Of a stretch of 64,000 bases of DNA, positions 36,471-46,473 are shown one piece after another. The DNA is from Symsagittifera roscoffensis (lineage: Eukaryota; Xenacoelomorpha; Acoela; Convolutidae). The stretch covers positions 49,716,233 to 49,780,232 of the forward strand of contig NC_087067.1 of NCBI RefSeq assembly GCF_963678635.1, in the 5' to 3' direction. Position numbers and translations under genes: made by a program. The notes beneath the pieces are model-generated. The model searched no databases. It was not told the DNA's origin and saw nothing but the letters and a program-made list of their open reading frames with translations. Position 1 is the stretch's first letter; the number at the start of each line of letters is the position of its first letter.

Positions 36471-36896
36471 ATGGCTACTCAAACACACTGCCTTATTTGC
36501 AAAAGCAGCGTGCGAGGCGGAGGTGTTTGGTGCTTCTCATACCCAGGCTACATGCATGTAAAATGCAGCGGCCTAGCCCGCAGCAGTGATCCCTATGACG
36601 ATTTCAGTTGTCATCGCTGCACCTCCCAATTTCATTCAGCTAACGACAAGCATGAATGCAATCCCCCAACCCTAGCTACAACCACGCTCCCCGAAATGCA
36701 CCCTCACCCTTCCACTGCCCCACACTCACAAAACTCAGGAGAGTCTTCCACTATAGAACCCAGAACAATACAAGACCCATGGTCAAACCCCTGTCCAGAA
36801 CTCATAGAAACCACCAGGAAAATATACACCGAAGTGATCCACTGGAAACCGGTCTTTATGATCTTGTCAAAAATAAAGTTGGTTATAACTTTTTGA
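36471..36896 (+). pseudogene. LINE C2 ORF2 N-terminus with PHD-like finger
   Basis: Starts MATQTHCLICKSS. The pattern CLIC...WC...HVKC...FSCHRC fits a PHD-type C4HC3 zinc finger at about residues 7-49. A Pro/Ser/Thr-rich linker follows, then the conserved DPWSN region. The frame is lost near 36895 before the RT. PHD fingers bind histone tails; a targeting role here is inference. Confidence 0.65.
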
Positions 36897-37340
36897 AACC
36901 CTCAATAGAACTTTGAACAGCCTAATAGAAAACAACAAAAATACCTTCGCAATGCACGCAGCAATGATTTTTTCACACTTATTACCGTGCAAAACAAAGT
37001 CCGAAATTGATGGATCTTTATCCAAAACAATAGCAAGGCGACTTAAGCAATGACTTAAGGAAAGGCGCTGCAAATGCGCTAGTTGAAAGGAAGTAGAAGA
37101 AAAACTTAAGCTGAAGCACAACAGTTCAACAAACTAATTAATACTGGAAAAATATCAAGCGCAATTGCAAAACTAACAGACACATCTAAAGGCGTTCTTT
37201 CGCTCGACGAGATTGTCAAAGGTAAGACAGTTGAACAGACTCTCATAGAGAAACACCCACCATCTGAACCATTTAATGAGAACTATATTACACCAGTCTC
37301 AAACGAAACAATTCCTTTCCATCCATCGATATTTGATCAG

Positions 37341-38048
37341 ATGAACGGTCAACATATCAAGAAGGCAGCCATGGGAACGCACGGATCGCATGGACCATCT
37401 GGCCTCGATGCGAATAAATGGAGACGTATTCTAACACACATCGGGCAACAATCAGTTGAAATTTCGAAAACAATTGCTAAAATTGCCAAAAAATTGGCCA
37501 CAGAAGAACTAAAACCAGAACTAATGGAACCATATAACGCATGCAGATTAATACCCTTAGATAAGAATCCAGGGGTAAGACCCATAGGCATAGGAAACGT
37601 TATGCGTACGATAATAGGGAGAACAATAACTAAATGCCTAAAAAACGAATTCATGTCGCTCGGCTCAAACTACCAACTCTGCCTAGGACAAAAATGTGGC
37701 ATTGAATAAGCATTGAATAAGCTAAGAGATCAATACAGCAAAACTTCCGCCGACGCTGTTTTACTGATAGATGCCGAAAACGCTTTCAACTCGCTGAACC
37801 GAAAGCTGGCATTAAAAAACATCAAAATTACCTGCCCTTCCCTTTTAAGAGCAATTAAGAACTCCTACTCCAACCCATCTAAACTATTCGTTAACAAAAA
37901 AAACAACCTACTCTCAAGAAGGGACAACCCAAGGGGATCCACTAGCAATGGCCATGTACGTTCTAGCCATAATACCCCTCATAAAACTTTTATCAGTAGA
38001 CGAAGTAACCCAAAAATAGTACGCAGACGACGGAAACGCAGTCGGTAA
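37341..38048 (+). pseudogene. LINE C2 reverse transcriptase
   Basis: Piece 1 (37341-37709) has GTHGSHGPSGLDANKWRRIL and PLDKNPGVRPIGIGNV. It is followed by a stop and then piece 2 (from 37713) with LLIDAENAFNSLNRK (RT motif A). A frame change near 37910 precedes TTQGDPLAMAMYV. The YADD region that follows (about 38010-38035) has a stop where Trp is expected. RT and thumb remnants continue to about 38400. Confidence 0.82.
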
Positions 38049-38968
38049 ATTAATCAATCTACGAACCGTCCTCGATAAAATTATCACTGGGTAAATTTTT
38101 CGGCTACCACGTGAAAGCATCTAAATGCCAACTCAATGTCAAAGATGAAAAACTCGGTGAAGCTCAGAAAATCTTCGCAAATACAGGAATCACTATAAAA
38201 GCAGGAGCCCGAGTGCTTGGTTCAGTTATAGGAACAAAATCTGAATGTAAAAAATTCCTCGAATTTCAACAGAAGGAATAAATCAAAATTTTGAAAAAAC
38301 TAACGAAAATTGCTAAAACCTCCCCTCAAAACGTTTATGCCTGCTATACTAAAGGAGTTCAAGAAAAGCTTTCATTTCTTGCCAGGACAACGCCTAACAC
38401 TATGGAAAATGTGAAAATATTATCAAAGAACAATTATTACCTAACCTAGTCGGTAAAGACACTTTAAAACCCCAGTTCCGTGAGATATCTTCCTTACCCC
38501 TTAAATTGGGCGGACTTAACATCAAGCTGCCGTCCGATCATGAAAGCTACCTAGAATGGTCTAAGGAAACATCCCTGGTACTGGAATCTCAAGATCCTAT
38601 TACAGCAGCAACACAGCAAGAAAAAATATGTATGAAAATCAAAAAATTGAAAACTGATAGAACAAATCGAAAAAAAAAACAAACCTCATTAAATCCTTAA
38701 ATGAAACAGATAAATACGCAATCGACCTGGCCTCTGAAAAGGGAGCCTCTAACTGTCTCAATGCGCTACCACTGAGCAGATACAATTCAACCTGAATAAA
38801 TCAGAGTTCAGAGATGGTATTTACTTAAGGTACGGATGGGAGCCAACCAAAACCCCACTCACATGTGCATGTGGTGCTGATTTTAACTTAACACATGCGC
38901 TTCACTGTGCAAAGTGTGGTTACACACACATAACACACAATGAAATCAGAGACACATTCGCCAACCTC

Positions 38969-39301
38969 ATGAACGAGGTTTGCCATGACGTCGAGATTGA
39001 GCCGAAACTTCAGCCGTTGCAAGGCGAAAGCTTTGTCAACAATTCAACTACAACTGAAGATGAGGCGCGACTTGACATTAAGGCAAACGGACTCTGGGGT
39101 TCACGATTCAGCCGCGCTTTCTTTGATGTGAAAATTTTCAACCCCCATGCCAAAACATCGCGAAAACTGCATAAGGATGCATACAAATACCACAAAACGC
39201 TGAAGAACTTCTGCCCGCTAATTTTTGGATGCACCGGTGGCGCTGCTCCAACAGCCACGCGGACGATGCAGCGATTGGCCGAAAAACTACATAAGAACTA
39301 A
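38969..39301 (+). pseudogene. LINE C2 C-terminal domain
   Basis: 110 open residues: EVCHDVEIEPKLQPLQGESF, then EARLDIKANGLWGSRFSRAF, FFDVKIFNP, and PLIFGCTGGAAP. Just upstream, in another frame, is CACGADFNLTHALHC, a probable zinc ligand cluster. This matches LINE C1 32890-32278. The FFDVK motif may be the core of a restriction-like nuclease. Confidence 0.7.
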
Positions 39302-39635
39302 AATAAGCTTCGCGCTCCTGAGGAGCTCTATACTTTGTATAAGGGGGCGCAGATCGCTACGCAAAGTTCAATTTATCGACAACTCCATAAGCGCTATTGT
39401 AGAGGAAGGACGGCTAAGATAAATTAACATTATGACGATGCATTTAATGCTGATTTATGAATTCATTGCTGATATATATGCATTTTTATATCGCTGGTAT
39501 GGCTCTATCCAGCTTGTGCACTTACCGTAACTAAACGGAAGGGCCCCTTTTGTAATTTAGTTTAAATTGAGTAAAATTTGCTGCTCTGTAGCCCGAAACA
39601 TAAGGCATGGATGTAAGCTTTGCAAACGACACACC

Positions 39636-39910
39636 TGTGCCAGTCGGTCATGTCTGGAAGTTTGACCTTGAGAGACACGAAAATAAGTAATTCTGGAGTG
39701 AAGTTTTAATTTTCAAAATTTCGAATGGAGCCTGTCATGCTCAGTTTTCTCGTACCAACTGAAAACAAAAAGTGAAAAAACAGAACAACCGAATTTACAA
39801 TTGCGGGAAAATACTCAAGAAAAACAGCAGGAAATTGCTATTCGCAATTTCCAGATATAAAGTAGGACACGAGTAGAGCTGTCTTATCCCGAAATAGGAA
39901 GAGAGATAAT
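39636..39910 (+). repeat. Truncated LTR fragment (275 bp)
   Basis: Identical in position and sequence to the first 275 bp of the copy B 5' LTR (41316-41590). It is truncated at the tandem duplication junction. It starts TGTGCCAGTC after the same flank, ACGACACACC. Confidence 0.9.
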
Positions 39911-41590
39911 GTAACAGAATCTGAATCTAAAAAATTCCTCGAATTTCAACAGAAGGAATAAATCAAAATTTTGAAAAAACTAACGAAAATTGCTAAAACC
40001 TCCCCTCAAAACGTTTATGCCTGCTATACTAAAGGAGTTCAAGAAAAGCTTTCATTTCTTGCCAGGACAACGCCTAACACTATGGAAAATGTGAAAATAT
40101 TATCAAAGAACAATTATTACCTAACCTAGTCGGTAAAGACACTTTAAAACCCCAGTTCCGTGAGATATCTTCCTTACCCCTTAAATTGGGCGGACTTAAC
40201 ATCAAGCTGCCGTCCGATCATGAAAGCTACCTAGAATGGTCTAAGGAAACATCCCTGGTACTGGAATCTCAAGATCCTATTACAGCAGCAACACAGCAAG
40301 AAAAAATATGTATGAAAATCAAAAAATTGAAAACTGATAGAACAAATCGAAAAAAAAAACAAACCTCATTAACTCCTTAAATGAAACAGATAAATACGCA
40401 ATCGACCTGGCCTCTGAAAAGGGAGCCTCTAACTGGCTCAATGCTCTACCACTGAGCAGATACAATTCAACCTGAATAAATCAGAGTTCAGAGATGGTAT
40501 TTACTTAAGGTACGGATGGGAGCCAACCAAAACCCCACTCACATGTGCATGTGGTGCTGATTTTAACTTAACACATGCGCTTCACTGTGCAAAGGGTGGT
40601 TACACACACATAACACACAATGAAATCAGAGACACATTCGCCAACCTCATGAACGAGGTTTGCCATGACGTCGAGATTGAGCCGAAACTTCAGCCGTTGC
40701 AAGGCGAAAGCTTTGTCAACAATTCAACTACAACTGAAGATGAGGCGCGACTTGACATTAAGGCAAACGGACTCTGGGGTTCACGATTCAGCCGCGCTTT
40801 CTTTGATGTGAAAATTTTCAACCCCCATGCCAAAACATCGCGAAAACTGCATAGGGATGCATACAAATACCACAAAACGCTGAAGAACTTCTGCCCGCTA
40901 ATTTTTGGATGCACCGGTGGCGCTGCTCCAACAGCCACGCGGACGATGCAGCGATTGGCCGAAAAACTACATAAGAACTAAAATAAGCTTCGCGCTCCTG
41001 AGGAGCTCTATACTTTGTATAAGGGGGCGCAGATCGCTACGCAAAGTTCAATTTATCGACAACTCCATAAGCGCTATTGTAGAGGAAGGACGGCTAAGAT
41101 AAATTAACATTATGACGATGCATTTAATGCTGATTTATGAATTCATTGCTGATATATATGCATTTTTATATCGCTGGTATGGCCCTATCCAGCTTGTGCA
41201 CTTACCGTAACTAAACGGAAGGGCCCCTTTTGTAATTTAGTTTAAATTGAGTAAAATTTGCTGCTCTGTAGCCCGAAACATAAGGCATGGATGTAAGCTT
41301 TGCAAACGACACACCTGTGCCAGTCGGTCATGTCTGGAAGTTTGACCTTGAGAGACACGAAAATAAGTAATTCTGGAGTGAAGTTTTAATTTTCAAAATT
41401 TCGAATGGAGCCTGTCATGCTCAGTTTTCTCGTACCAACTGAAAACAAAAAGTGAAAAAACAGAACAACCGAATTTACAATTGCGGGAAAATACTCAAGA
41501 AAAACAGCAGGAAATTGCTATTCGCAATTTCCAGATATAAAGTAGGACACGAGTAGAGCTGTCTTATCCCGAAATAGGAAGAGAGATAAT
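39911..41590 (+). repeat. 1,680-bp tandem duplication, unit 2
   Basis: The second unit. Its last 275 bp are the start of the complete copy B 5' LTR. The duplication must postdate the copy B insertion, because both units contain the same LINE/LTR insertion junction. Confidence 0.93.
40649..40981 (+). pseudogene. LINE C-terminal domain, duplicate
   Basis: The second copy of 38969-39301, differing by one residue (Lys to Arg near the HKDAYK motif). It lacks the upstream RT core and is a by-product of the tandem duplication. Confidence 0.75.
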
Positions 41591-42211
41591 AAAAAGAAGA
41601 GAGAACTATTATTCGGAACAAACTAGAGTGAACCTTCAATGGAAAGGCGGACAGCTTGAGTGTCCCAATGGTTCATACAAAAACTCCAGTTCCAGAGCCA
41701 GAATTTACTTCTGTTACCAAAACTGACCAGTATTAAACTTATCTAGTTATATTATCTAATTCTTGAGTTGCTTACCAATTTAATTACTCCTTGTACTCGA
41801 GTGCATCAACATGTGAGTCCCTAATTTAATTTTCTCGAGTGTGTTTTATGATTGTTGTGTTGAGATAAGGCGAGTTTTAGGTTGATCCATCTGAAATGGA
41901 TCAAAGTTCCACTGTCCAATAAAAAGTAACTTGACGGATTGTTCCGACCCTGTTTTTAACGGCGTTCATGTATTTTGGGTATTTTGAGACCTAAGTATGG
42001 GAACGTTCTTATTTTCTAGAGTGGGGGATATTTTGGTAGTAGCCTTTAAGCTGTAATGGGTTCTAGTTTCATGTCGCAAGCGAACCGAATTGGCTCCGAC
42101 CGTTCTTGAGGTAGAAAAACACAAGAGATAGTGTCCCTGACTCTTGAGCCAATGGTTATAGGGCCTATTTTTCTTAAGCCTCATATGTGACTGAAGTAGG
42201 CGACTGTTACA
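41316..42211 (+). repeat. 5' LTR of copy B
   Basis: 896 bp, TGTGCC...GTTACA. The first 374 bp match the visible start of the 3' LTR (63627-64000) almost perfectly. It is clearly diverged from the copy A LTRs, so A and B belong to different subfamilies. Confidence 0.92.
41883..41923 (+). promoter_or_regulatory. LTR hairpin and poly(A) signal, copy B
   Basis: TGATCCAT, loop CTGAA, ATGGATCA (41883-41903) form an 8-bp perfect stem. AATAAA follows at 41918-41923. The stem is retained in copy A, which has extra pairs in the loop region. Confidence 0.5.
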
Positions 42212-42222
42212 TAGTGTTTTTA

Positions 42223-42237
42223 TGGCGCTCCTGGGTG
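42223..42237 (+). promoter_or_regulatory. primer-binding site, copy B
   Basis: TGGCGCTCCTGGGTG, 11 bases after the LTR end and identical to copy A. It is tentatively complementary to the 3' end of tRNA-Asn with two mismatches. Confidence 0.55.
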
Positions 42238-42682
42238 TTGTTACGACATCATGACTACGGAGTCGAACCCACTTGACACAGCTCCGGGCTGCATGCCCAT
42301 TCTAGAGTACCGGTGGTACGGTTCAGCGGGAACGTGTAAACCTTCCGGTTGTACCGTGATAGCTTTTTAAAAAAACTTGAGAAAACTTCCTGGTACGCTC
42401 TCCGAACGAGGCCTAGCTATCTGAGTAAAAGGGGGTAACTAGGGAAACAAAAACAAGAAAAAAGTATAGAAAAAGGAACAAAAACCATAAAACGAAAAGA
42501 CAGTGACTTTGATACCGGATCATTTGGATCAAACCTTTATATTAATTAAATAGTATACCCATACTGTTTTATAAGACCGATCGTTTCGATCAATATAGCA
42601 ATTTAAACCAGTGACTTCAATAAGGTGCCCGAGTGGGGGGCGTTGTTGAGGGTTTTCAGATAGATTGCAACCAAGCCGGACA

Positions 42683-42862
42683 ACTAGGAGACTTGACTGG
42701 AAGAGGTGACCAGTCGAGTGGGAAAGTGGTTCACAAGGATCGAACCGGACCACTAGGAGACTTGACTGGAAAGGGTGACCAGCCGAGTGGGAAAGTGGTT
42801 CACAAGGATCGAACCGGACCACTAGGAGACTTGACTGGAAGAGGTGACCAGCCAAGTGGAAA
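42683..42862 (+). repeat. 69-bp tandem repeats in 5' leader, copy B
   Basis: Anchors ACTAGGAGAC at 42683, 42752 and 42821 give an exact 69-bp period. Homologous to the array in copy A, so it is an old, retained feature of the family. Confidence 0.88.
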
Positions 42863-43734
42863 GTGGTGCTGCTGTCAAGTGCAGAACAGAGACAACCAGC
42901 ACAGGATCACCACAGGAGGACGCACAGGGGTGTTCTCAAGTTGGGCAACGGGTATCGTTAGAATCCACATTACATTATAGGAGATAAGTGCAAAAATTGG
43001 ATAAGCGGAGTCCCATTGTTTTGAGGAAGTTTTTGCACAAGCAGGCCTGGAAACAGGTCTACGGTTTTCTCTCGAGAGGTTTAGCACCCGGCGCTTAAGG
43101 GATTTTTCGGCTTAAGAGGGGGGCTAAAGAGGGGGGAGGTTAGAAGGGGGGCTGGTTAAGTTAGAGGTTAGCGGTTATAAATTGTAAAAAGGGGGGACAC
43201 ATTAGAGTAACTAATTGTTCGGCATCGTCGAGTTAGTTACATTAGATATTTATACGCGTTGGTTATAGGAAGCGGATATCCAAAATTAGAATCAGGTCAA
43301 GGTAGGTACCCTGGTCAGATTGGTAGGGGGGAATGGACATAGACAGTTTTTGTGATACCCAATAAGATCGCTAGCAGGGGGGGAGAAAAACGCGTGGCAA
43401 TCGGGTACCAGACATTTTTTTCGGACAAGATTGACATCAGTCAACCTTGAATTTCAGGAGAATTCAACCGTCTGTTTTTGAAATTTTTTCCAGTTTAAAA
43501 TTTTACGTTTTGGTGAAAATTTGTTGTTGGTATTTTAACGAACAGGTGATCACAAGATACCTGCGGGGAATTTAGAGTTTCAAATACAGGGGGGTCAGTA
43601 TTTGGGTTTTGACCAGTAAGATAGTGATTTTGGGAAAATTTTTACTAGAGCTCAAGTGGTGGTAAAAGGTACAGTGGTTCAATAGTCCCTACAACGAAGA
43701 AGAAGAGACCCGATATCCAGACACTCAGTGACGA
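42863..43734 (+). promoter_or_regulatory. 5' leader of copy B with candidate splice donor
   Basis: Non-coding. The candidate donor is TTTTGACCA followed by GTAAGA (GT at 43616-43617), conserved in copy A. G-rich tracts (for example near 43110-43200) are also present in copy A. No supported ORF. Confidence 0.5.
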
Positions 43735-44850
43735 GTCTTGGGACAGTACCGAAGAAGTCTTGGGACATTGCAGTCTGGGGACAGTCTTGGGGCAACACAG
43801 TCTTGGGACAGTCTTGGGACAGTGCAACCTTGGGACATTCTTGAACAAGAGCAGTCTTGGTACGAAACAGTCTTGGGACGTTGGTCTTGGGACAGTGGTC
43901 TTGGGACATTGGTCTTGGGACATTGGTCTTGGGACATTGGTCTTGGGACATTAGTCTTGGGCCATTGGTCTTGGGACATTGGTCTTGGGACAGTGGTCTT
44001 GGGACATTGGTCTTGAGACATTAGTCTTGGGCCATTGGTCTTGGGACATTGGTCTTGGGACAGTGGTCTTGGGACATTGGTCTTGGGACGTTGGTCTTGG
44101 GACATTGGTCTTGGGACATTGGTCTTGGGACAGTGGTCTTGGGACATTGGTCTTGGGACATTAGTCTCGGGACAGTGGTCTTGGGACATTAGTCTTGGGC
44201 CATTGGTCTTGGGACAATAGTCTTGGGACAATAGTCTTGGGACGTTGGTCTTGGGCCATTGGTCTTGGGACATTAGTCTTAGGACAGTGGTCTTGGGACG
44301 TTGGTCTTGGGCCATTGGTCTTGGGCCATTAGTCTTGGGACATTGGTCTTGGGACATTGGTCTTGGGACATTAGTCTTGGGCCATTGGTCTTGGGACAAT
44401 AGTCTTGGGACAATAGTCTTGGGACGTTGGTCTTGGGCCATTGGTCTTGGGACATTAGTCTTAGGACAGTGGTCTTGGGACATTGGTCTTGAGACATTAG
44501 TCTTGGGCCATTGGTCTTGGGACATTGGTCTTGGGACAGTGGTCTTGGGACATTGGTCTTGGGACGTTGGTCTTGGGACATTGGTCTTGGGACATTGGTC
44601 TTGGGACAGTGGTCTTGGGACATTGGTCTTGGGACATTAGTCTCGGGACAGTGGTCTTGGGACATTAGTCTTGGGCCATTGGTCTTGGGACAATAGTCTT
44701 GGGACAATAGTCTTGGGACGTTGGTCTTGGGCCATTGGTCTTGGGACATTAGTCTTAGGACAGTGGTCTTGGGACGTTGGTCTTGGGCCATTGGTCTTGG
44801 GCCATTAGTCTTGGGACACTAGTCTTGGGACGTTGGTCTTGGGACATAAG
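43735..44850 (+). repeat. GTCTTGGGACA minisatellite, copy B
   Basis: About 80 units of 14 bp (GGTCTTGGGACATT and variants). A higher-order copy of about 476 bp (34 units) is visible: variant patterns ending at 44164 recur ending at 44640. All apparent ORFs here, such as those with repeated SQDQ or LGHWSWD, are frame products of the repeat. Confidence 0.97.
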
Positions 44851-45045
44851 TCAGGTTGAAGTAACCAATTGTAAAATCGTATTCTCCATCCTATCCTAAC
44901 ATATAAAATTTTCAAGAGCTTAAGAAAAGTTGTTTTTAGCAAATCGTCGATTTCTTTTTATAAAAATTTTTTTTGTCAAAGGGGTTTTAACCTTAGAGTA
45001 GAATTTTGTAGATAGTAATACTGTAAATAGTAACAATTGTAAATA
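44851..45045 (+). promoter_or_regulatory. region immediately upstream of gag, candidate acceptor
   Basis: A T-rich tract, then CCTTAG (AG at 44995-44996) followed by AGTAG, about 50 bases before the gag ATG. The equivalent CTTAG site is in copy A. Another acceptor-like GTTGTTTTTAG lies near 44940. If used, splicing from 43615 would remove the minisatellite from the gag mRNA. Confidence 0.3.
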
Positions 45046-46473
45046 ATGAGGCGGAGCAGGGTACCGGTAGCTGAAAGAAGATCTACCGAAGCGAAGACAA
45101 AGTATAATTCGTCGCTACGTAAGACAACATCAATGGGTCCGAAGGTAACAAAGAAGAACTTTTCAGTTAGTATGGTCAGCACGAGGAGTACCACGGAGAA
45201 CAAAGCAAGAGAGGGCATGGAAGGGGAACGAGTAGCACCCACCATTGAGATTGATCTAGAGACACCTGATCAAAGTGTGGATGAAGCAGGAAAAAAGACG
45301 ACAGAGTCAACTCCAATGCCTAATGCGGAAGAACCCAACCCGAATCCCATAGATTTCTCACCGATAGACAACGTGGAAGACACAATAGGCCATACGCCAG
45401 AAACAGTGAAGGATGAGTCTCAAAAGAGAACGTCTTTTACGGAAAGATTAGCAATGATGGTTGGAATGAGATCGAAGGACGCAGCAGTGGAGGAGACGAA
45501 AGTCGAGAAAAGCAAAACATTCGGAACAGTATCCACAAGAACAACAGAGACCGAGCAGAACGAGGGTCAGAGAAAATCGGGACCAGTGACCAACTACAGG
45601 ACAACAACGGACCATGGAACGACAACTCTTGAGTTAAGCGACTTGATGGCGAAGCTAGATCAGATAGATGAGAAACTGAAGCACAGCGAAGAGGATAGAA
45701 ATGTGATAAGGAATGAAATGAGACACAACAAACATGAGTACTTGGACAACTATTTCCATCTAGCGAGAGCGACGGAGGAAAAGCTTCAGAAGATGTCTGA
45801 CAAAGTAGAAACCACTGATGAAGAGCGAGAGAAGAACATCAGAAAAGACATGCAAGAAATGAAGCAGCGATATGACACAGTGAATTGCCAGTTAGGGAGT
45901 TTGGAAACGAGAATGGATACGATGAGTAGGGAACAGGCTGAGAGCTCAAGTGCAATACAGACAAAGCTAGACGCTATTCTTAGGAATTCAACACAACAAG
46001 ACAGGCCAGCTGCAGAGAGGACACAAGGTAATAGAGTGGACTTCGTGGAGCCTCAAAGGAACAAACGACAGTCAACACCACCGTTACCAGCAACCCGGGA
46101 GGCCGCGATTACGGCACCGGTGGGGGCCAGGGCCATTATAAAGAATGGAACAGTGAACACAACCAGTGGTCCAGGGGACTCCACGACTCACAACAACGTG
46201 GGACCGGATGCCATGAATTGGGCAAGCACCTGGGAAATGATGAACAGGACGCTAGAAGCCTTCGCCACGAGGAACACCGACTCGAGTGACAGAGGAGGCA
46301 ACAAATCCAGGAAAACCTTCAAGAAACCGAAGGAGTTCAAAGATGATTCAGATGGATGCATTGACACTTGGGTAGAAGTCATGAGGCTGCACTTAGAACA
46401 GGACAACTTGAACGATGAGAGGCAGGCATGCACAGCGATGCTGAGCAATCTGGAAGGAACGGCATTGAAATGA
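45046..46473 (+). CDS. gag: Gag N-terminal part, copy B
   Basis: 475 residues from ATG 45046. It has a basic Arg/Lys-rich start (MRRSRVPVAERRS), a low-complexity Thr/Glu-rich region, a coiled coil at about residues 196-317 (LMAKLDQIDEKLKHSEED, SLETRMDTMSRE), a Gly/Ala/Pro linker, and the first part of a Retrotrans_gag-like capsid (IDTWVEVMRLHLEQDNLND). It ends at a TGA inside the capsid core, where copy A has a Cys codon. Gag forms the virus-like particle and packages RNA. Confidence 0.85.
   Translation: MRRSRVPVAERRSTEAKTKYNSSLRKTTSMGPKVTKKNFSVSMVSTRSTTENKAREGMEGERVAPTIEIDLETPDQSVDEAGKKTTESTPMPNAEEPNPNPIDFSPIDNVEDTIGHTPETVKDESQKRTSFTERLAMMVGMRSKDAAVEETKVEKSKTFGTVSTRTTETEQNEGQRKSGPVTNYRTTTDHGTTTLELSDLMAKLDQIDEKLKHSEEDRNVIRNEMRHNKHEYLDNYFHLARATEEKLQKMSDKVETTDEEREKNIRKDMQEMKQRYDTVNCQLGSLETRMDTMSREQAESSSAIQTKLDAILRNSTQQDRPAAERTQGNRVDFVEPQRNKRQSTPPLPATREAAITAPVGARAIIKNGTVNTTSGPGDSTTHNNVGPDAMNWASTWEMMNRTLEAFATRNTDSSDRGGNKSRKTFKKPKEFKDDSDGCIDTWVEVMRLHLEQDNLNDERQACTAMLSNLEGTALK

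Larger units (their letters stand above)
35909..39635 (+). mobile_element. LINE C2 (non-LTR retrotransposon), broken
   Basis: Plus strand: an SGNH-like ORF1 (35909-36265), then an ORF2 with an N-terminal PHD-like finger (36471), RT (36900-38400) and C-terminal domain (38840-39301), then a 3' tail to 39635, where giant-element LTR sequence begins. Several stops and frame changes are present. Its 3' half from 38231 is duplicated in tandem together with part of the LTR. Confidence 0.8.
38231..39910 (+). repeat. 1,680-bp tandem duplication, unit 1
   Basis: Near-identical to 39911-41590, with only a handful of single-base differences. It contains the LINE C2 3' half, its 3' tail, and the first 275 bp of a giant-element LTR. 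The junction at 39910/39911 joins LTR sequence (GAGAGATAAT) directly to LINE RT sequence. Confidence 0.93.

Noticed and set aside
43645..44791. Several long repetitive ORFs on both strands (SQDQ-type and LGHWSWD-type)
   Set aside because: All are frame products of the 14-bp minisatellite, which has no stop codons in several frames; they have no start context or domain.
43735..44850. Possible CRISPR array
   Set aside because: The units are contiguous 14-mers without spacers, and the context is a eukaryotic retrotransposon.
46471..46473. Programmed readthrough of TGA within Gag
   Set aside because: The stop lies inside the capsid core and not at a gag/pol junction, and copy A has a Cys codon there. 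It is a mutation.
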